This document shows positions 18,232-27,139 of a DNA stretch of 64,000 nucleotides, piece by piece. This DNA comes from an uncultured Rhodospirillales bacterium (GTDB lineage Bacteria; Pseudomonadota; Alphaproteobacteria; Acetobacterales; Acetobacteraceae), in contig CAIYCW010000017.1 in NCBI GenBank assembly GCA_903924855.1, positions 19,951 to 83,950 on the forward strand, written 5' to 3'. Each line of letters begins with the position of its first letter. Position 1 is the first letter of the stretch. The position numbers and the translations under genes are program-made. The notes below the pieces were generated by a model that was given only the letters and a program-made list of their open reading frames with translations, ran no database searches and was not told the DNA's origin.

Positions 18232-18249
18232 GTAGCCTGGGCTACATCC
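18232..18249. promoter_or_regulatory. Candidate MntR-type operator upstream of mntH
   Basis: A perfect 18-bp inverted repeat, ATGTAGCCTGGGCTACAT, lies 50 bases before the mntH start. Its TAGC-N4-GCTA core matches the core of enterobacterial MntR boxes. A possible promoter (TTGATC at 18223, TACATC at 18245, 16-base spacing) overlaps it, so binding would block transcription. The regulator itself is not in the window. Confidence 0.6.
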
Positions 18250-18299
18250 TGTCGCACAGGGTGTGATTGCCGGGTGCTGATAAGGCCGAGGTTGCTGGT

Positions 18300-19592
18300 A
18301 TGGATGGGGTCGAGACCAGGCTTTCCGAGCGAACCGTGCAGGATATGCAACTCGTGCTGTCCGGCCATCGGCTGGGCCGTGGCCGCGCCACGCTGGCCTT
18401 TGCCGGGCCCGCCGTGGTTGCCTCGATCGCGTATATGGACCCGGGCAATTTCGCGACCAACATTCAGGCCGGTGCCAGCTATGGCTATGGCCTGCTCTGG
18501 GTGGTGCTGCTGGCCAATCTGCTGGCCATGCTGTTCCAGGCGCTTTCGGCCAAGCTTGGCATCGTCACCGGTCTGAACCTGGCGGAGCAGTGCCGGCAGC
18601 GCCTGCCGAGGCCGGCAGTCTATGCGATGTGGGCGGCCAGTGAGATTGCCGCCATGGCGACCGATCTGGCGGAGTTTCTGGGCGGTGCCATCGGGTTGTC
18701 GCTGCTGGTGGGCGTGCCGCTGCTGGTCGGCATGCTGATCACCGCCGCCATCACCTATGCCGTGCTTCTGCTGGACCGCAAAGGCTTCCGCCCGCTGGAG
18801 CTGGTGATCGGCGGTTTGGTGGGCATTATCGCGCTGAGTTACGTGGTGGAATTGCTGATCGCGCCGGTGGATTGGAAGGGCGTGGCGCTGGGCACCGTGA
18901 TGCCGCAGATCGCCGATGGCAATGCGGTGACGATCGCGGTTGGCATCATCGGGGCCACCGTGATGCCGCATGCGCTGTATCTGCATTCCGGCCTGACCCA
19001 GGCGCGGGTGAGTGCGACCAATGATGTGATGCGCCGGATTGTGCTGCGGTTTTCCAACCGCGAGGTGGTGGTGGCGCTGACGCTTGCCGGCATCGTCAAC
19101 ATGGCGATGGTGATCATGGCGGCCGGTGCCTTCCATGACGGGCACAGCGATGTGGCGGAGATCGAGACCGCCTATCACACGCTCACCCCGCTGCTGGGCG
19201 CCGGCGCTGCTTCGGTGTTTCTGATTTCGCTGCTGGCCTCGGGCGTGTCCAGCTCGGTGGTGGGCACCATGGCGGGGCAGCTGGTGATGCAGGGGTTTGT
19301 GGGGTTCCGGGTGCCGATCTGGGTGCGGCGGCTGGTGACGATGGGGCCTGCCTTGGTGGTCGTGGCGCTGGGGGTGAATGCCACGCAGGCGCTGATCGTG
19401 AGCCAGGTGGTGCTGAGCCTGGTCTTGCCGGCGCCGCTGCTGATGCTGATCCACCTCACCGGGCGACGCGACGTGATGGGCCGCTTTGCCAACAGCCGCG
19501 CGCTGCAGGTGCTGGCCGTGACAGGCGGCTGTTTGATCGTGGCCCTCAACCTGGTGCTGCTGCTGCAGATGGCGGGGATCGATCTGATCTGA
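18300..19592 (+). CDS. mntH: Nramp family divalent metal (Mn2+/Fe2+) transporter
   Basis: A 430-residue, multi-span inner-membrane importer. The metal-binding D-P-G-N motif (MDPGNFATN) in TM1 and the M-P-H motif (VMPHALYLHS) in TM6 are intact. The ATG at 18300 is preferred over one 11 codons upstream because of its spacing from the putative operator and promoter. It imports Mn2+ by proton symport in characterised homologues. The inverted repeat upstream suggests metal-responsive repression. Confidence 0.94.
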   Translation: MDGVETRLSERTVQDMQLVLSGHRLGRGRATLAFAGPAVVASIAYMDPGNFATNIQAGASYGYGLLWVVLLANLLAMLFQALSAKLGIVTGLNLAEQCRQRLPRPAVYAMWAASEIAAMATDLAEFLGGAIGLSLLVGVPLLVGMLITAAITYAVLLLDRKGFRPLELVIGGLVGIIALSYVVELLIAPVDWKGVALGTVMPQIADGNAVTIAVGIIGATVMPHALYLHSGLTQARVSATNDVMRRIVLRFSNREVVVALTLAGIVNMAMVIMAAGAFHDGHSDVAEIETAYHTLTPLLGAGAASVFLISLLASGVSSSVVGTMAGQLVMQGFVGFRVPIWVRRLVTMGPALVVVALGVNATQALIVSQVVLSLVLPAPLLMLIHLTGRRDVMGRFANSRALQVLAVTGGCLIVALNLVLLLQMAGIDLI

Positions 19593-19728
19593 CCTTGGGC
19601 TTGCGTCAAAAATCGCAACGTCACGGTGGAATGATCGATCGCTCTGCGTTGTTGGGCCGCTTGCCACGCCCAATATGCCAGCAGCCTCAGATAAACCGCG
19701 GGTCACGCGGTCAGCAAAGGATATCGTG

Positions 19729-20154
19729 ATGTCGGTCAATGTTCTCTACACCACCAAGGCCACCGCAACCGGCGGCCGTGACGGCCATGCCCGCACCGCG
19801 GATGGCAGCCTCGACGTTTCGCTGTCCACGCCGAAGGAGCTGGGCGGCGGTGGTGGGGCCGGCAACAATCCGGAGCAGCTGTTCGCCGCCGGCTATTCCG
19901 CCTGTTTCCTGGGCGCGATGAAATTCGTGGCCTCGCAGGGCGGGCCCAAGGTTCCCGCCGACACCAGTGTCAGCGCCACGATCGGCATCGGCCCGCGCTC
20001 CGAAGGTGGGTTCGGCATCACGGCGGAGCTGTCCATCTCGCTGCCCGGGCTGAGCCACGAGGATGCGAGCAAGCTGGTGGAGGCCGCCCATCAGGTCTGC
20101 CCATATTCCAACGCCACGCGCGGCAATGTGGATGTGAAGCTGTCCATCGCCTGA
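19729..20154 (+). CDS. ohr: Organic hydroperoxide resistance protein (Ohr/OsmC family)
   Basis: A 141-residue thiol peroxidase. The two redox cysteines are present: C59 in AGYSACFLGAM and C124 in HQVCPYSNATRGN. LYTTKATATGGRDGHARTAD at the start marks the Ohr subgroup rather than OsmC. It reduces organic hydroperoxides using lipoylated partners. The start at 19729 fits Ohr length. No OhrR gene is adjacent. It follows mntH at a distance and may form part of an oxidative-stress neighbourhood. Confidence 0.95.
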   Translation: MSVNVLYTTKATATGGRDGHARTADGSLDVSLSTPKELGGGGGAGNNPEQLFAAGYSACFLGAMKFVASQGGPKVPADTSVSATIGIGPRSEGGFGITAELSISLPGLSHEDASKLVEAAHQVCPYSNATRGNVDVKLSIA

Positions 20155-20164
20155 CACGCCGGGG

Positions 20165-20188
20165 CGGCGCGGGGAGCGCCCCGCGCCG
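20165..20188 (+). terminator. Strong GC hairpin after ohr
   Basis: A perfect 10-bp stem, CGGCGCGGGG with CCCCGCGCCG, around an AGCG loop, begins 10 bases after the ohr stop. No U-tract follows, so it is a terminator-like or RNA-stabilising hairpin rather than a classical intrinsic terminator. Confidence 0.5.
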
Positions 20189-20267
20189 TGCCGCGGCATT
20201 GACGCGGCGGCCATCGGCGTGATCCTTCGCAGCCCTGACCCCTGATGGGGCGGCTTAGGGACTTCGC

Positions 20268-21047
20268 ATGACCGCAGCGCCAGCCTCCCCCGCCTTGCGC
20301 ATGAACCGGCTGATCTCGCCGCTGGTGCTGCTGGCGTGCTGGCAGGCGGCGTCCTCTGCCGGCGTTCTGCCGGCGCGAATCCTGACGTCGCCCTGGGCGG
20401 TGCTGCAGGCCGGCTGGGCGTTGGCCGCGACCGGGGCGCTGGGCCATCATCTTCTTGTTTCACTCGCGCGCGTGGTGGTGGGGCTTGCCATCGGCGGGTC
20501 GTTGGGGGTCGCGTTTGCCTTGCTGGCCGGGCTGAGCCGGCGGGGGGAGGCGATCATCGATGCGCCGTTGCAGATGCTGCGCACGCTGCCCTTTGTGGGG
20601 CTGGTGCCGCTGTTCATCCTGTGGTTCGGCATCGGTGAGACGCCGAAGATCGCGCTGGTGGCGCTGGGCAGCCTGTTTCCGATCTATCTGACATTGTTTG
20701 GCGGCATCCGCGGGGTGGACCGCAAGCTGGTGGAGGCCGCGACCATCTTCGGCCTGGGGCGGTTTGCCATCATCCGCCATGTGATCCTGCCCGGTGCCCT
20801 GCCCGCCGCCCTGGTGGGGCTGCGCTATGCGATGGGCATTGCCTGGCTCAGCCTGGTGGTGGCGGAGCAGATCAATGCCGGGGCCGGGATCGGCTATCTG
20901 ATCGCGGATGCGCGGGATTTTCTGCGCACCGACATCATTGTGGTGGGGCTTGCGATGTATGCGCTGCTGGGGCTTGCCGGCGATGCGCTGGTGCGGGTGC
21001 TGGAGCGGCGGGTGATGCGCACCCGGCCCGGGCTGATCGCATCGTGA
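20268..21047 (+). CDS. ABC transporter permease, SsuC/TauC-like
   Basis: A 259-residue inner-membrane permease with about six spans. The EAA loop reads VEAATIFGLGRFAIIRHVILPGALPAALVGLR and is typical of nitrate/sulfonate/taurine importers. It overlaps the ATPase gene by 4 bases (GTGA). No binding protein is encoded alongside; the orphan SsuA-type protein at 14.9-15.9 kb is a candidate partner. Confidence 0.9.
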   Translation: MTAAPASPALRMNRLISPLVLLACWQAASSAGVLPARILTSPWAVLQAGWALAATGALGHHLLVSLARVVVGLAIGGSLGVAFALLAGLSRRGEAIIDAPLQMLRTLPFVGLVPLFILWFGIGETPKIALVALGSLFPIYLTLFGGIRGVDRKLVEAATIFGLGRFAIIRHVILPGALPAALVGLRYAMGIAWLSLVVAEQINAGAGIGYLIADARDFLRTDIIVVGLAMYALLGLAGDALVRVLERRVMRTRPGLIAS

Positions 21048-21760
21048 GCGGAGCCGCGCCGGTGCTCAGGCTGCGCAACCTGACCCGCAGCTTCGGTGCG
21101 CGCCTGCTGCTGGACCGGTTGGCGCTTGATCTTGCCGCGGGGGAGCGCGTGGCGCTGCTGGGGCGCAGCGGCTCGGGCAAGACCACGTTGCTGCGCTGTC
21201 TTTCGGGCCTTGATCCATTGCCGGAGGGCTGCAAGCTGCAGGCGCCTGGCAACCTTGCCATGGTGTTTCAGGAGCCGAGGCTACTGCCGTGGAAGCCGGT
21301 CTGGCAGAACGTGGCGCTGGGGCTTGCGGGGTCTGACGCGCGGATGCGCGCCGAGGCGGCGCTGGCGGAGGTGGGGCTTGCGGGCCGGGCGGAGGATTTT
21401 CCGATCACGCTGTCCGGCGGGGAGGCGCAGCGCGTGGCGCTGGCGCGTGCCCTGGTGCGCGGCCCGTCCCTGCTGTTGATGGATGAGCCGTTCGCCGCGA
21501 TCGACGCGCTGACCCGTTTGCAGATGCATGGGCTGATGGAGCGGTTGTGGCAGTCGCACGCCACCACGACGCTGCTGGTGACGCATGATGTGGACGAGGC
21601 GCTGACGCTGGCCGATCGGGCCCTGGTGCTGGCGGAGGGCCGGATATGCCTGGACCTTCCGATTCCTCTGTCCCGCCCGCGTGAGGCCGGGACGCAGGAT
21701 TTTGCGGTGTTGCGGCGGCGCCTGCTGGAGGCTTTGGGGGTTGGGGACGGGGAGGGATAA
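21044..21760 (+). CDS. ABC transporter ATP-binding protein, SsuB-like
   Basis: A 238-residue ATPase with a GTG start coupled to the permease. Walker A GRSGSGKTTLLR, Q-loop MVFQEPRLLPW, signature LSGGEAQRVALARAL and Walker B LLLMDEPFAAID, followed by the switch histidine in LLVTHDVDEALTLADR. The QEPRLLPW form is characteristic of SsuB. It ends in the third A/T hairpin element. Confidence 0.92.
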   Translation: MSGAAPVLRLRNLTRSFGARLLLDRLALDLAAGERVALLGRSGSGKTTLLRCLSGLDPLPEGCKLQAPGNLAMVFQEPRLLPWKPVWQNVALGLAGSDARMRAEAALAEVGLAGRAEDFPITLSGGEAQRVALARALVRGPSLLLMDEPFAAIDALTRLQMHGLMERLWQSHATTTLLVTHDVDEALTLADRALVLAEGRICLDLPIPLSRPREAGTQDFAVLRRRLLEALGVGDGEG

Positions 21761-21766
21761 GCAAGG

Positions 21767-21902
21767 GCTTCTTTTTGAAAAAAGAAGCAAAAACTTTCCC
21801 TCCTACAGCCTCCGCACAAGCAGCTGCTTTACCGAATCAGCCCGCCTTTGGCCGTCAGCGCGAAGAAAAGTTTTTTTGCTTCTTTTTGTTCACAAAAAGA
21901 AG
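21767..21902. repeat. A/T-rich hairpin element, copy 3 (likely bidirectional terminator)
   Basis: Two matching hairpins lie between convergent ssuB-like and mutM genes: GCTTCTTTTT with AAAAAGAAGC (21767-21788) and CTTCTTTTTGT with ACAAAAAGAAG (21879-21902). They are separated by about 90 bases of ordinary sequence. AAAGTTTTTTTGCTTC precedes the second stem, as in copies 1 and 2, and GCTTTCTTA follows, as in copy 1. Confidence 0.75.
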
Positions 21903-21911
21903 AACGCTTTC

Positions 21912-22751
21912 TTACTTCTGCGTCCGCGCACAGTGAAACGAGCTGCGCCCGGACTGCACCAGCCGCTCGATACCTGCGCAGGCCGGAGGGCCAGGGCAGC
22001 GTTCGCAGGGTTCACCTTCCCGGCCATAGACCTTGAAGCTGTGCTGGAAATAGCCGAGTTCGCCGCCGGGTTGGATGTAGTCGCGCAGGGTGGAGCCGCC
22101 GGCTTCGATCGCTTCCTGCAAGGTGGCGCGGATCTCGCGCACCAGGCGGGTGATGGCGGCGCGGGAGAGTTGGCCGGCCAGCCGGTCCGGTGCGATCTGG
22201 GCGCGGAACAGTGCCTCACACACATAGATGTTGCCGAGCCCGGCCACGTTGGTCTGATCGAGGAGGGCGGCCTTGATCGGGGTTGCGCGGCCGGCGAGGC
22301 GGGCGGCGAGGTGGTTGGCCGAGAAATCGCGGGACAGCGGTTCCGGCCCGAGGGCTGCGAGCAGCTTGTGGTGGTTCTCCTCGTTGCGCGCCACCAGGTC
22401 GAGCGAGCCGAAGCGGCGCGGGTCGACGAAGCCCACGCGTGTGCCGTCTTCGGTTTCGAGCAGCAGGTGTTCGTGCAGCGGGGCCTCGTTCTGTCCCACC
22501 TCGCCCAGGTTCATCCGGCCGGACATGCCGAGATGGATCAGCACCGAGGGGCGGTTTTCCAGGCGCATGAGGATGTATTTGGCGCGTCTGCGGAAGCTCT
22601 CCACGGTGGCGCCGGCCAGGATGGCGGGAAGCTCCGCCGGCACCGGCCAGCGCAGATCACGCCTTCGCAGCTCCGCGCGCGCGATCCGGCGGCCCAGCAG
22701 GCGGGTGGACAGGCCGCGCATCACGGTCTCGACTTCGGGGAGTTCCGGCAT
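21912..22751 (-). CDS. mutM: Bifunctional DNA-formamidopyrimidine glycosylase/DNA lyase
   Basis: A 279-residue base-excision repair enzyme. After Met, the N-terminal catalytic P-E-L-P-E-V-E is intact, followed by the H2TH region ([19 protein letters not shown]). The C-terminal zinc finger is unusual: C249, C252 and C274 are present, but the last ligand position is T277 (HCARTQK instead of the usual C-x2-C). A short insertion containing C258 lies between the finger halves and could supply the fourth ligand. Divergent from ubiE across only 26 bases. Confidence 0.94.
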   Translation of the reverse strand: MPELPEVETVMRGLSTRLLGRRIARAELRRRDLRWPVPAELPAILAGATVESFRRRAKYILMRLENRPSVLIHLGMSGRMNLGEVGQNEAPLHEHLLLETEDGTRVGFVDPRRFGSLDLVARNEENHHKLLAALGPEPLSRDFSANHLAARLAGRATPIKAALLDQTNVAGLGNIYVCEALFRAQIAPDRLAGQLSRAAITRLVREIRATLQEAIEAGGSTLRDYIQPGGELGYFQHSFKVYGREGEPCERCPGPPACAGIERLVQSGRSSFHCARTQK

Positions 22752-22777
22752 ATCGCAAACAGTTATACAGTGTCGGC
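22752..22777. promoter_or_regulatory. Compact divergent promoter for mutM and ubiE
   Basis: Only 26 bases separate the two divergent ATGs. GTTATACA at 22762-22769 reads as a -10 on both strands: TATAAC toward mutM and TATACA toward ubiE. From either -10, transcription would begin at or within a few bases of the start codon, and no Shine-Dalgarno sequence is present. Leaderless transcripts are therefore likely on one or both sides. Confidence 0.5.
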
Positions 22778-23560
22778 ATGAGCGACAATCCTGCAGGCCA
22801 CGCCCCCTTCACCGATCCCGCCGCCGCGGATGAGATCGATTTCGGATTCCGGCGCGTCAACCGCGCCGAGAAGAAGCCGATGGTGCGCGCGGTGTTCGAC
22901 AGCGTGGCGCCGAAATACGATCTGATGAACGATCTGATGTCGCTGGGGATTCACCGGCTGTGGAAGCGGATCTTCATCGGCGTGCTGGCGCCGTCGCCGA
23001 GGCGCGATCTGCTGGATCTGGCCGGCGGCACCGGGGATATCACCTTTGGCTGGCTGGCGGCGGGTGGCGGGGATGCCATTCTGTCGGATATCAATTCCTC
23101 CATGCTCAGCGTGGGGCGGGACCGGGCGATGCAGAATGGCCGCGCCGGGCAGATCACGTTTCTGACCGCGGATGCCGAGAGGCTGCCGCTGCCGGATCGG
23201 TGTGTGGACACGGTCTCGATGGCGTTCGGCCTGCGCAACTGCACAGACAAGGATGCCGTGCTGGCGGAAGCCAGGCGGGTGTTGAAGCCGGGTGGGCGGT
23301 TTGCCTGCCTGGAATTCTCCCGCGTGCAGGTGGCGGCCCTCAGCCCGATCTATGATGCGTGGTCGTTTCAGGTGCTGCCGCGGCTGGGCCGGGCGGTGGC
23401 GGGGGATGCGGACAGTTATCAGTATCTGGCCGAGAGCATCCGCATGCATCCGGATCAGGAGACGCTGGCGGGGATGATGCGCCGGGCGGGGCTGGAGCAG
23501 GTGCGGGTGCGCAACCTGTCGGGCGGGATTGCCGCCATCCACACCGGCTGGCGGCTGTGA
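22778..23560 (+). CDS. ubiE: Class I SAM-dependent methyltransferase UbiE/COQ5
   Basis: A 260-residue C-methyltransferase of ubiquinone biosynthesis. The UbiE/COQ5 signatures are present: [19 protein letters not shown], then [12 protein letters not shown] (SAM motif I), then [20 protein letters not shown] and [15 protein letters not shown]. It starts a ubiE-coaBC-dut operon with 4-base overlaps. In many proteobacteria ubiB follows ubiE, but here it is absent. Confidence 0.97.
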   Translation: MSDNPAGHAPFTDPAAADEIDFGFRRVNRAEKKPMVRAVFDSVAPKYDLMNDLMSLGIHRLWKRIFIGVLAPSPRRDLLDLAGGTGDITFGWLAAGGGDAILSDINSSMLSVGRDRAMQNGRAGQITFLTADAERLPLPDRCVDTVSMAFGLRNCTDKDAVLAEARRVLKPGGRFACLEFSRVQVAALSPIYDAWSFQVLPRLGRAVAGDADSYQYLAESIRMHPDQETLAGMMRRAGLEQVRVRNLSGGIAAIHTGWRL

Positions 23561-24759
23561 CCAGCCCGCTTGCCGGCAAGCGGGTTCTGCTGATCGTCTC
23601 GGGCGGGATTGCCGCCTACAAGGCGCTGGAGCTGGTGCGGCTGCTGCGCAAGGCGGGGTGTGGCGTGACCGCGGTGCTGACGGCGGCGGGGGCGCAGTTC
23701 GTGACCCCTCTGTCGCTGCAGGCGCTGACCGAGGCCAAGGTCTACACCGATCTGTTCTCGCTCACCGATGAGAGCGAGATGGGGCATATTCAGCTGTCGC
23801 GTGCGGCCGATCTGGTGGTGGTGGCGCCGGCTTCGGCCGATATTCTGGCGAAGATGGCGGCGGGGCTGGCGTCTGATCTGGCGACGACCTTGCTGCTGGC
23901 CACCGACAAGCCGGTGCTGGTGGCGCCTGCGATGAATGTGCGCATGTGGCTGCATGCGGCGACCCGGGCCAATATGGCAATGCTTGCCGCGCGTGGTGTG
24001 GCGGTGGTGGGTCCCGATGAGGGGGCGATGGCGTGCAACGAGTTCGGCCCCGGCCGGCTTGCCGAGCCGCCCGCCATTCTGGCCGCGATCGAGGCGATGC
24101 TGGCCGGGCCGAGGCCGCTCTCCGGCCGTCATGCGCTGGTGACCTCCGGCCCCACGCATGAGCCAATCGATCCGGTGCGCTATATCGCCAATCGCAGTTC
24201 GGGTCGGCAGGGCCATGCGATCGCGGCGGCGCTCGCGGCCCTTGGCGCGCGGGTGACGCTGGTGAGCGGGCCGGTGGGGATACCAGCGCCTGCGGGCGTT
24301 GCGCTGCGCAAGGTGGAGACGGCGCGGGAGATGCTGGAGGCGTGCCTGGCGGCGCTTCCCGCCGATATCGCGGTGTGTGCGGCTGCGGTGGCGGATTGGC
24401 GCACCGAGGCGGCCGGGCTGAAGCTGAAGAAGACTCCAGGCGCCGCACCGCCGGTGCTCAACCTGACGCCCAACCCGGACATTCTGGCAACGCTGTCGCA
24501 GGCCGCCGCGCGGCCCCGCCTGGTGGTGGGGTTTGCCGCCGAGACGCATGATCTGCTGCGCCATGCCGGCGAGAAGCGCCTGCGCAAGGGCTGTGACTGG
24601 ATCGTGGCCAATGATGTGGGCGAGGGCAGTGGAATCATGGGCGGGCTTGAGAACGAGGTGCATCTGGTGACCGAGCACGGCGTGGAGGACTGGCCCCGGC
24701 TGGGCAAGGATGAGGTGGCGGCACGGCTGGCCGCGCGCATCGCACAGGTCTTCGCATGA
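23557..24759 (+). CDS. coaBC: Bifunctional phosphopantothenoylcysteine decarboxylase / phosphopantothenate-cysteine ligase
   Basis: A 400-residue coenzyme A enzyme with a GTG start at 23557 overlapping the ubiE stop. The FMN-dependent CoaC half holds [16 protein letters not shown], the active-site region [17 protein letters not shown] and the PAMN motif ([10 protein letters not shown]). The CoaB half holds [21 protein letters not shown] and the ligand region [11 protein letters not shown]. An in-frame upstream extension crosses ubiE and is rejected. Confidence 0.97.
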   Translation: MTSPLAGKRVLLIVSGGIAAYKALELVRLLRKAGCGVTAVLTAAGAQFVTPLSLQALTEAKVYTDLFSLTDESEMGHIQLSRAADLVVVAPASADILAKMAAGLASDLATTLLLATDKPVLVAPAMNVRMWLHAATRANMAMLAARGVAVVGPDEGAMACNEFGPGRLAEPPAILAAIEAMLAGPRPLSGRHALVTSGPTHEPIDPVRYIANRSSGRQGHAIAAALAALGARVTLVSGPVGIPAPAGVALRKVETAREMLEACLAALPADIAVCAAAVADWRTEAAGLKLKKTPGAAPPVLNLTPNPDILATLSQAAARPRLVVGFAAETHDLLRHAGEKRLRKGCDWIVANDVGEGSGIMGGLENEVHLVTEHGVEDWPRLGKDEVAARLAARIAQVFA

Positions 24760-25238
24760 GCGGCCGGGTTGAGGTGCGCCTGCGCCGCCTGCCGCATGGG
24801 GTGGGGCTGGATCTGCCGGCCTATGCCACGGATCAGGCGGCCGGCATGGATCTGCTGGCGGCGGTGTCGGCCGATGTGGTGGTGCCGGCGGGCGGGCGGG
24901 CGCTGATCCCGACCGGCATCGCCATCGCCCTGCCGCCCGATTATGAGCTGCAGATCCGCCCGCGCTCGGGCCTCGCGCTGAAGAACGGCATCACCCTGCC
25001 CAACACGCCGGGCACCATCGATGCCGATTACCGCGGTGAGATCGGCGTCATTCTGCTCAACACCTCCGATCAGGCCTTCACCGTCAGCCGCGGCATGCGC
25101 ATCGCGCAGGCGGTGCTGGCGCCGGTGCTGCGGGTGGCATGGGCCGAGGTGGAGACGCTGGATGACACCGCGCGTGGCACGGGTGGCTTCGGCAGCACGG
25201 GTGTGACCGGCACGAAACCTGCTGCCTCAGCGGGTTGA
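24756..25238 (+). CDS. dut: dUTP diphosphatase
   Basis: A 160-residue trimeric dUTPase. All five family motifs are present: [19 protein letters not shown], a [18 protein letters not shown] block, [13 protein letters not shown] and the C-terminal [11 protein letters not shown]-loop-like motif. It hydrolyses dUTP to dUMP. Coupled to coaBC by ATGA. The coaBC-dut pairing is common in proteobacteria. Confidence 0.97.
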   Translation: MSGRVEVRLRRLPHGVGLDLPAYATDQAAGMDLLAAVSADVVVPAGGRALIPTGIAIALPPDYELQIRPRSGLALKNGITLPNTPGTIDADYRGEIGVILLNTSDQAFTVSRGMRIAQAVLAPVLRVAWAEVETLDDTARGTGGFGSTGVTGTKPAASAG

Positions 25239-25342
25239 CGTCACGAAAACGCCACGCACCGGCGTGGTGACAGGTGGCATTGATTGGGATACCAGCGTCC
25301 GCCCGTGCCGGATGCGGGTTTGACCAGGTCGGATACCCCATC

Positions 25343-27070
25343 ATGTCGCGATCGCTGCCTGCCTCGCTCACCGCCGGACGCCGCCTGCCCAATGTGTGGG
25401 ATGCGCTGGCCACCGCCTGCGTGTTCGCGGGGCTTGTGGCGCTGGTGCATGTGACGCCGGCCACGCTGCAGCCGATCGACGCGCCGGATGCGGTGGCCGT
25501 CACGCTGGATCCGGCGAACCTGCCGGAATACGCGCTGCGCACCACGCTGCGCATGTTTGCGGCGCTGTTCGCCTCGCTGGTGTTCACCTTCACCGTGGCG
25601 CCGCTGGCCGCCAAAAGCCGGCGTGCGGGTCTGATCCTGGTGCCGATGCTGGACATTCTGCAATCGGTGCCGATTCTGGGCTTCCTCACCTTCACCACCG
25701 CCTTCTTCATGAGCCTGTTTCCCGGCAAGGTGGCGGGGCTGGAGCTGGCTGCGATCTTTGCCGTGTTCACCAGCCAGGCCTGGAACATGGCGTTTTCGAT
25801 GTACCAGTCGCTGACGACGCTGCCGCCCGATCTGGTGGAGGCCACGCGGGCGTTTCAGCTGTCCGGCTGGCAGCGTTTCTGGAAGCTGGAAGTACCCTTC
25901 GCCATGCCGGGGCTGGTGTGGAACATGATGCTGTCGATGTCCGGCGGCTGGTTCTTTGTGGTGGCCTCCGAGGCGATCACGCTGGGGGACAAGAGCTGGA
26001 CGCTGCCGGGGATCGGCTCCTACGTGTCCGTGGCGCTCGATCAGCGCAGCATGAGCGCCATCTGGTGGGCGATCCTGGCCATGTTCGTGGTCATCCTGGC
26101 CTATGACCAGTTGCTGTTCCGCCCGCTGGTGGCGTGGTCCGCCAAGTTCCGCATGGAGCTGACGGCGGGTGCGGTGGCGGAGGACCCCTGGGTGCTGAAG
26201 CTGCTGCGCCGCACCCGGGTGCTCAGCGTGGTGCTGGAATGGGTGGGCGACGTGTTTGCCGGCATTGGCCGGCTGCGGCTGCAGATGCCGCAGATGGGGG
26301 GCGACGGTGCGCCGCGCCCGCCATCCAAGCTGGGCGATGCGGTGTTTCTCGCCGTTGCCGGGGCGGTGGCCGCCTGGGCGGTGTATCTGATCTTCAACTA
26401 TGTCGCCTCGCATGACGTGGGGCTGGCCGATCTGGGAGAGGCGGTGGGCCTGGGCCTGATCACCATGCTGCGGGTGGTGGTGCTGATCGCGCTGGCGAGC
26501 CTGCTGTGGGTGCCGATCGGCGTCTATATCGGGCTGCGGCCGGAATGGGCGAAGCGGGTGCAGGTGGTGGTGCAGTTCGCCGCCGCCTTCCCGGCCAATC
26601 TGTTCTTTCCGGTGTTTGTGATCCTGATCGTGCGTTATCACGGCAATTCGGACATCTGGCTGACGCCGCTGATGATCCTGGGCACGCAGTGGTACATCCT
26701 GTTCAACGTGATCGCCGGCGCCTCGGCGTTTCCGGGCGATCTGCAGGAGGCGGCGAAGAATTTCCACGTGGGCGGGCTGCTGTGGTGGCGCCGCGTGATC
26801 CTGCCGGGCATTTTCCCGTATTTCGTCACCGGGGCGATCACCGCCTCTGGCGGGTCGTGGAACGCGGCGATCGTGGCGGAGGTTGCGACCTGGGGCGATG
26901 ACAAGCTGCAGGCGCATGGGCTTGGCGCCTATATCGCGCAGGCGACCACGGATGGGAATTTCGCCAAGGTGGTGCTCGGCGTGGCCGTGATGTCCGCCTT
27001 CGTGCTCGGCTTCAACCGCGTGCTGTGGCGGCCACTCTATGCGTTTGCCACGCGCCGCCTGACCCTCTGA
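25343..27070 (+). CDS. ABC transporter permease with two fused permease domains (nitrate/sulfonate type)
   Basis: A 575-residue protein starting MSRSLPASLT. It has two binding-protein-dependent permease units of about 280 residues each. EAA loops are visible in both: LVEATRAFQLSGWQRFWKLEVP in the first half and LQEAAKNFHVGGLLWWRRVILPG in the second. About 11-12 membrane spans. A single chain therefore forms the whole channel. The ATPase gene follows after 69 bases. No binding protein is nearby. Confidence 0.87.
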   Translation: MSRSLPASLTAGRRLPNVWDALATACVFAGLVALVHVTPATLQPIDAPDAVAVTLDPANLPEYALRTTLRMFAALFASLVFTFTVAPLAAKSRRAGLILVPMLDILQSVPILGFLTFTTAFFMSLFPGKVAGLELAAIFAVFTSQAWNMAFSMYQSLTTLPPDLVEATRAFQLSGWQRFWKLEVPFAMPGLVWNMMLSMSGGWFFVVASEAITLGDKSWTLPGIGSYVSVALDQRSMSAIWWAILAMFVVILAYDQLLFRPLVAWSAKFRMELTAGAVAEDPWVLKLLRRTRVLSVVLEWVGDVFAGIGRLRLQMPQMGGDGAPRPPSKLGDAVFLAVAGAVAAWAVYLIFNYVASHDVGLADLGEAVGLGLITMLRVVVLIALASLLWVPIGVYIGLRPEWAKRVQVVVQFAAAFPANLFFPVFVILIVRYHGNSDIWLTPLMILGTQWYILFNVIAGASAFPGDLQEAAKNFHVGGLLWWRRVILPGIFPYFVTGAITASGGSWNAAIVAEVATWGDDKLQAHGLGAYIAQATTDGNFAKVVLGVAVMSAFVLGFNRVLWRPLYAFATRRLTL

Positions 27071-27139
27071 CCTGTTTCACAACATCGGCTGACACAGTCC
27101 TGGGCGGCCTTTCGGCGCCCCTGCCAAGGAAATTTCACG

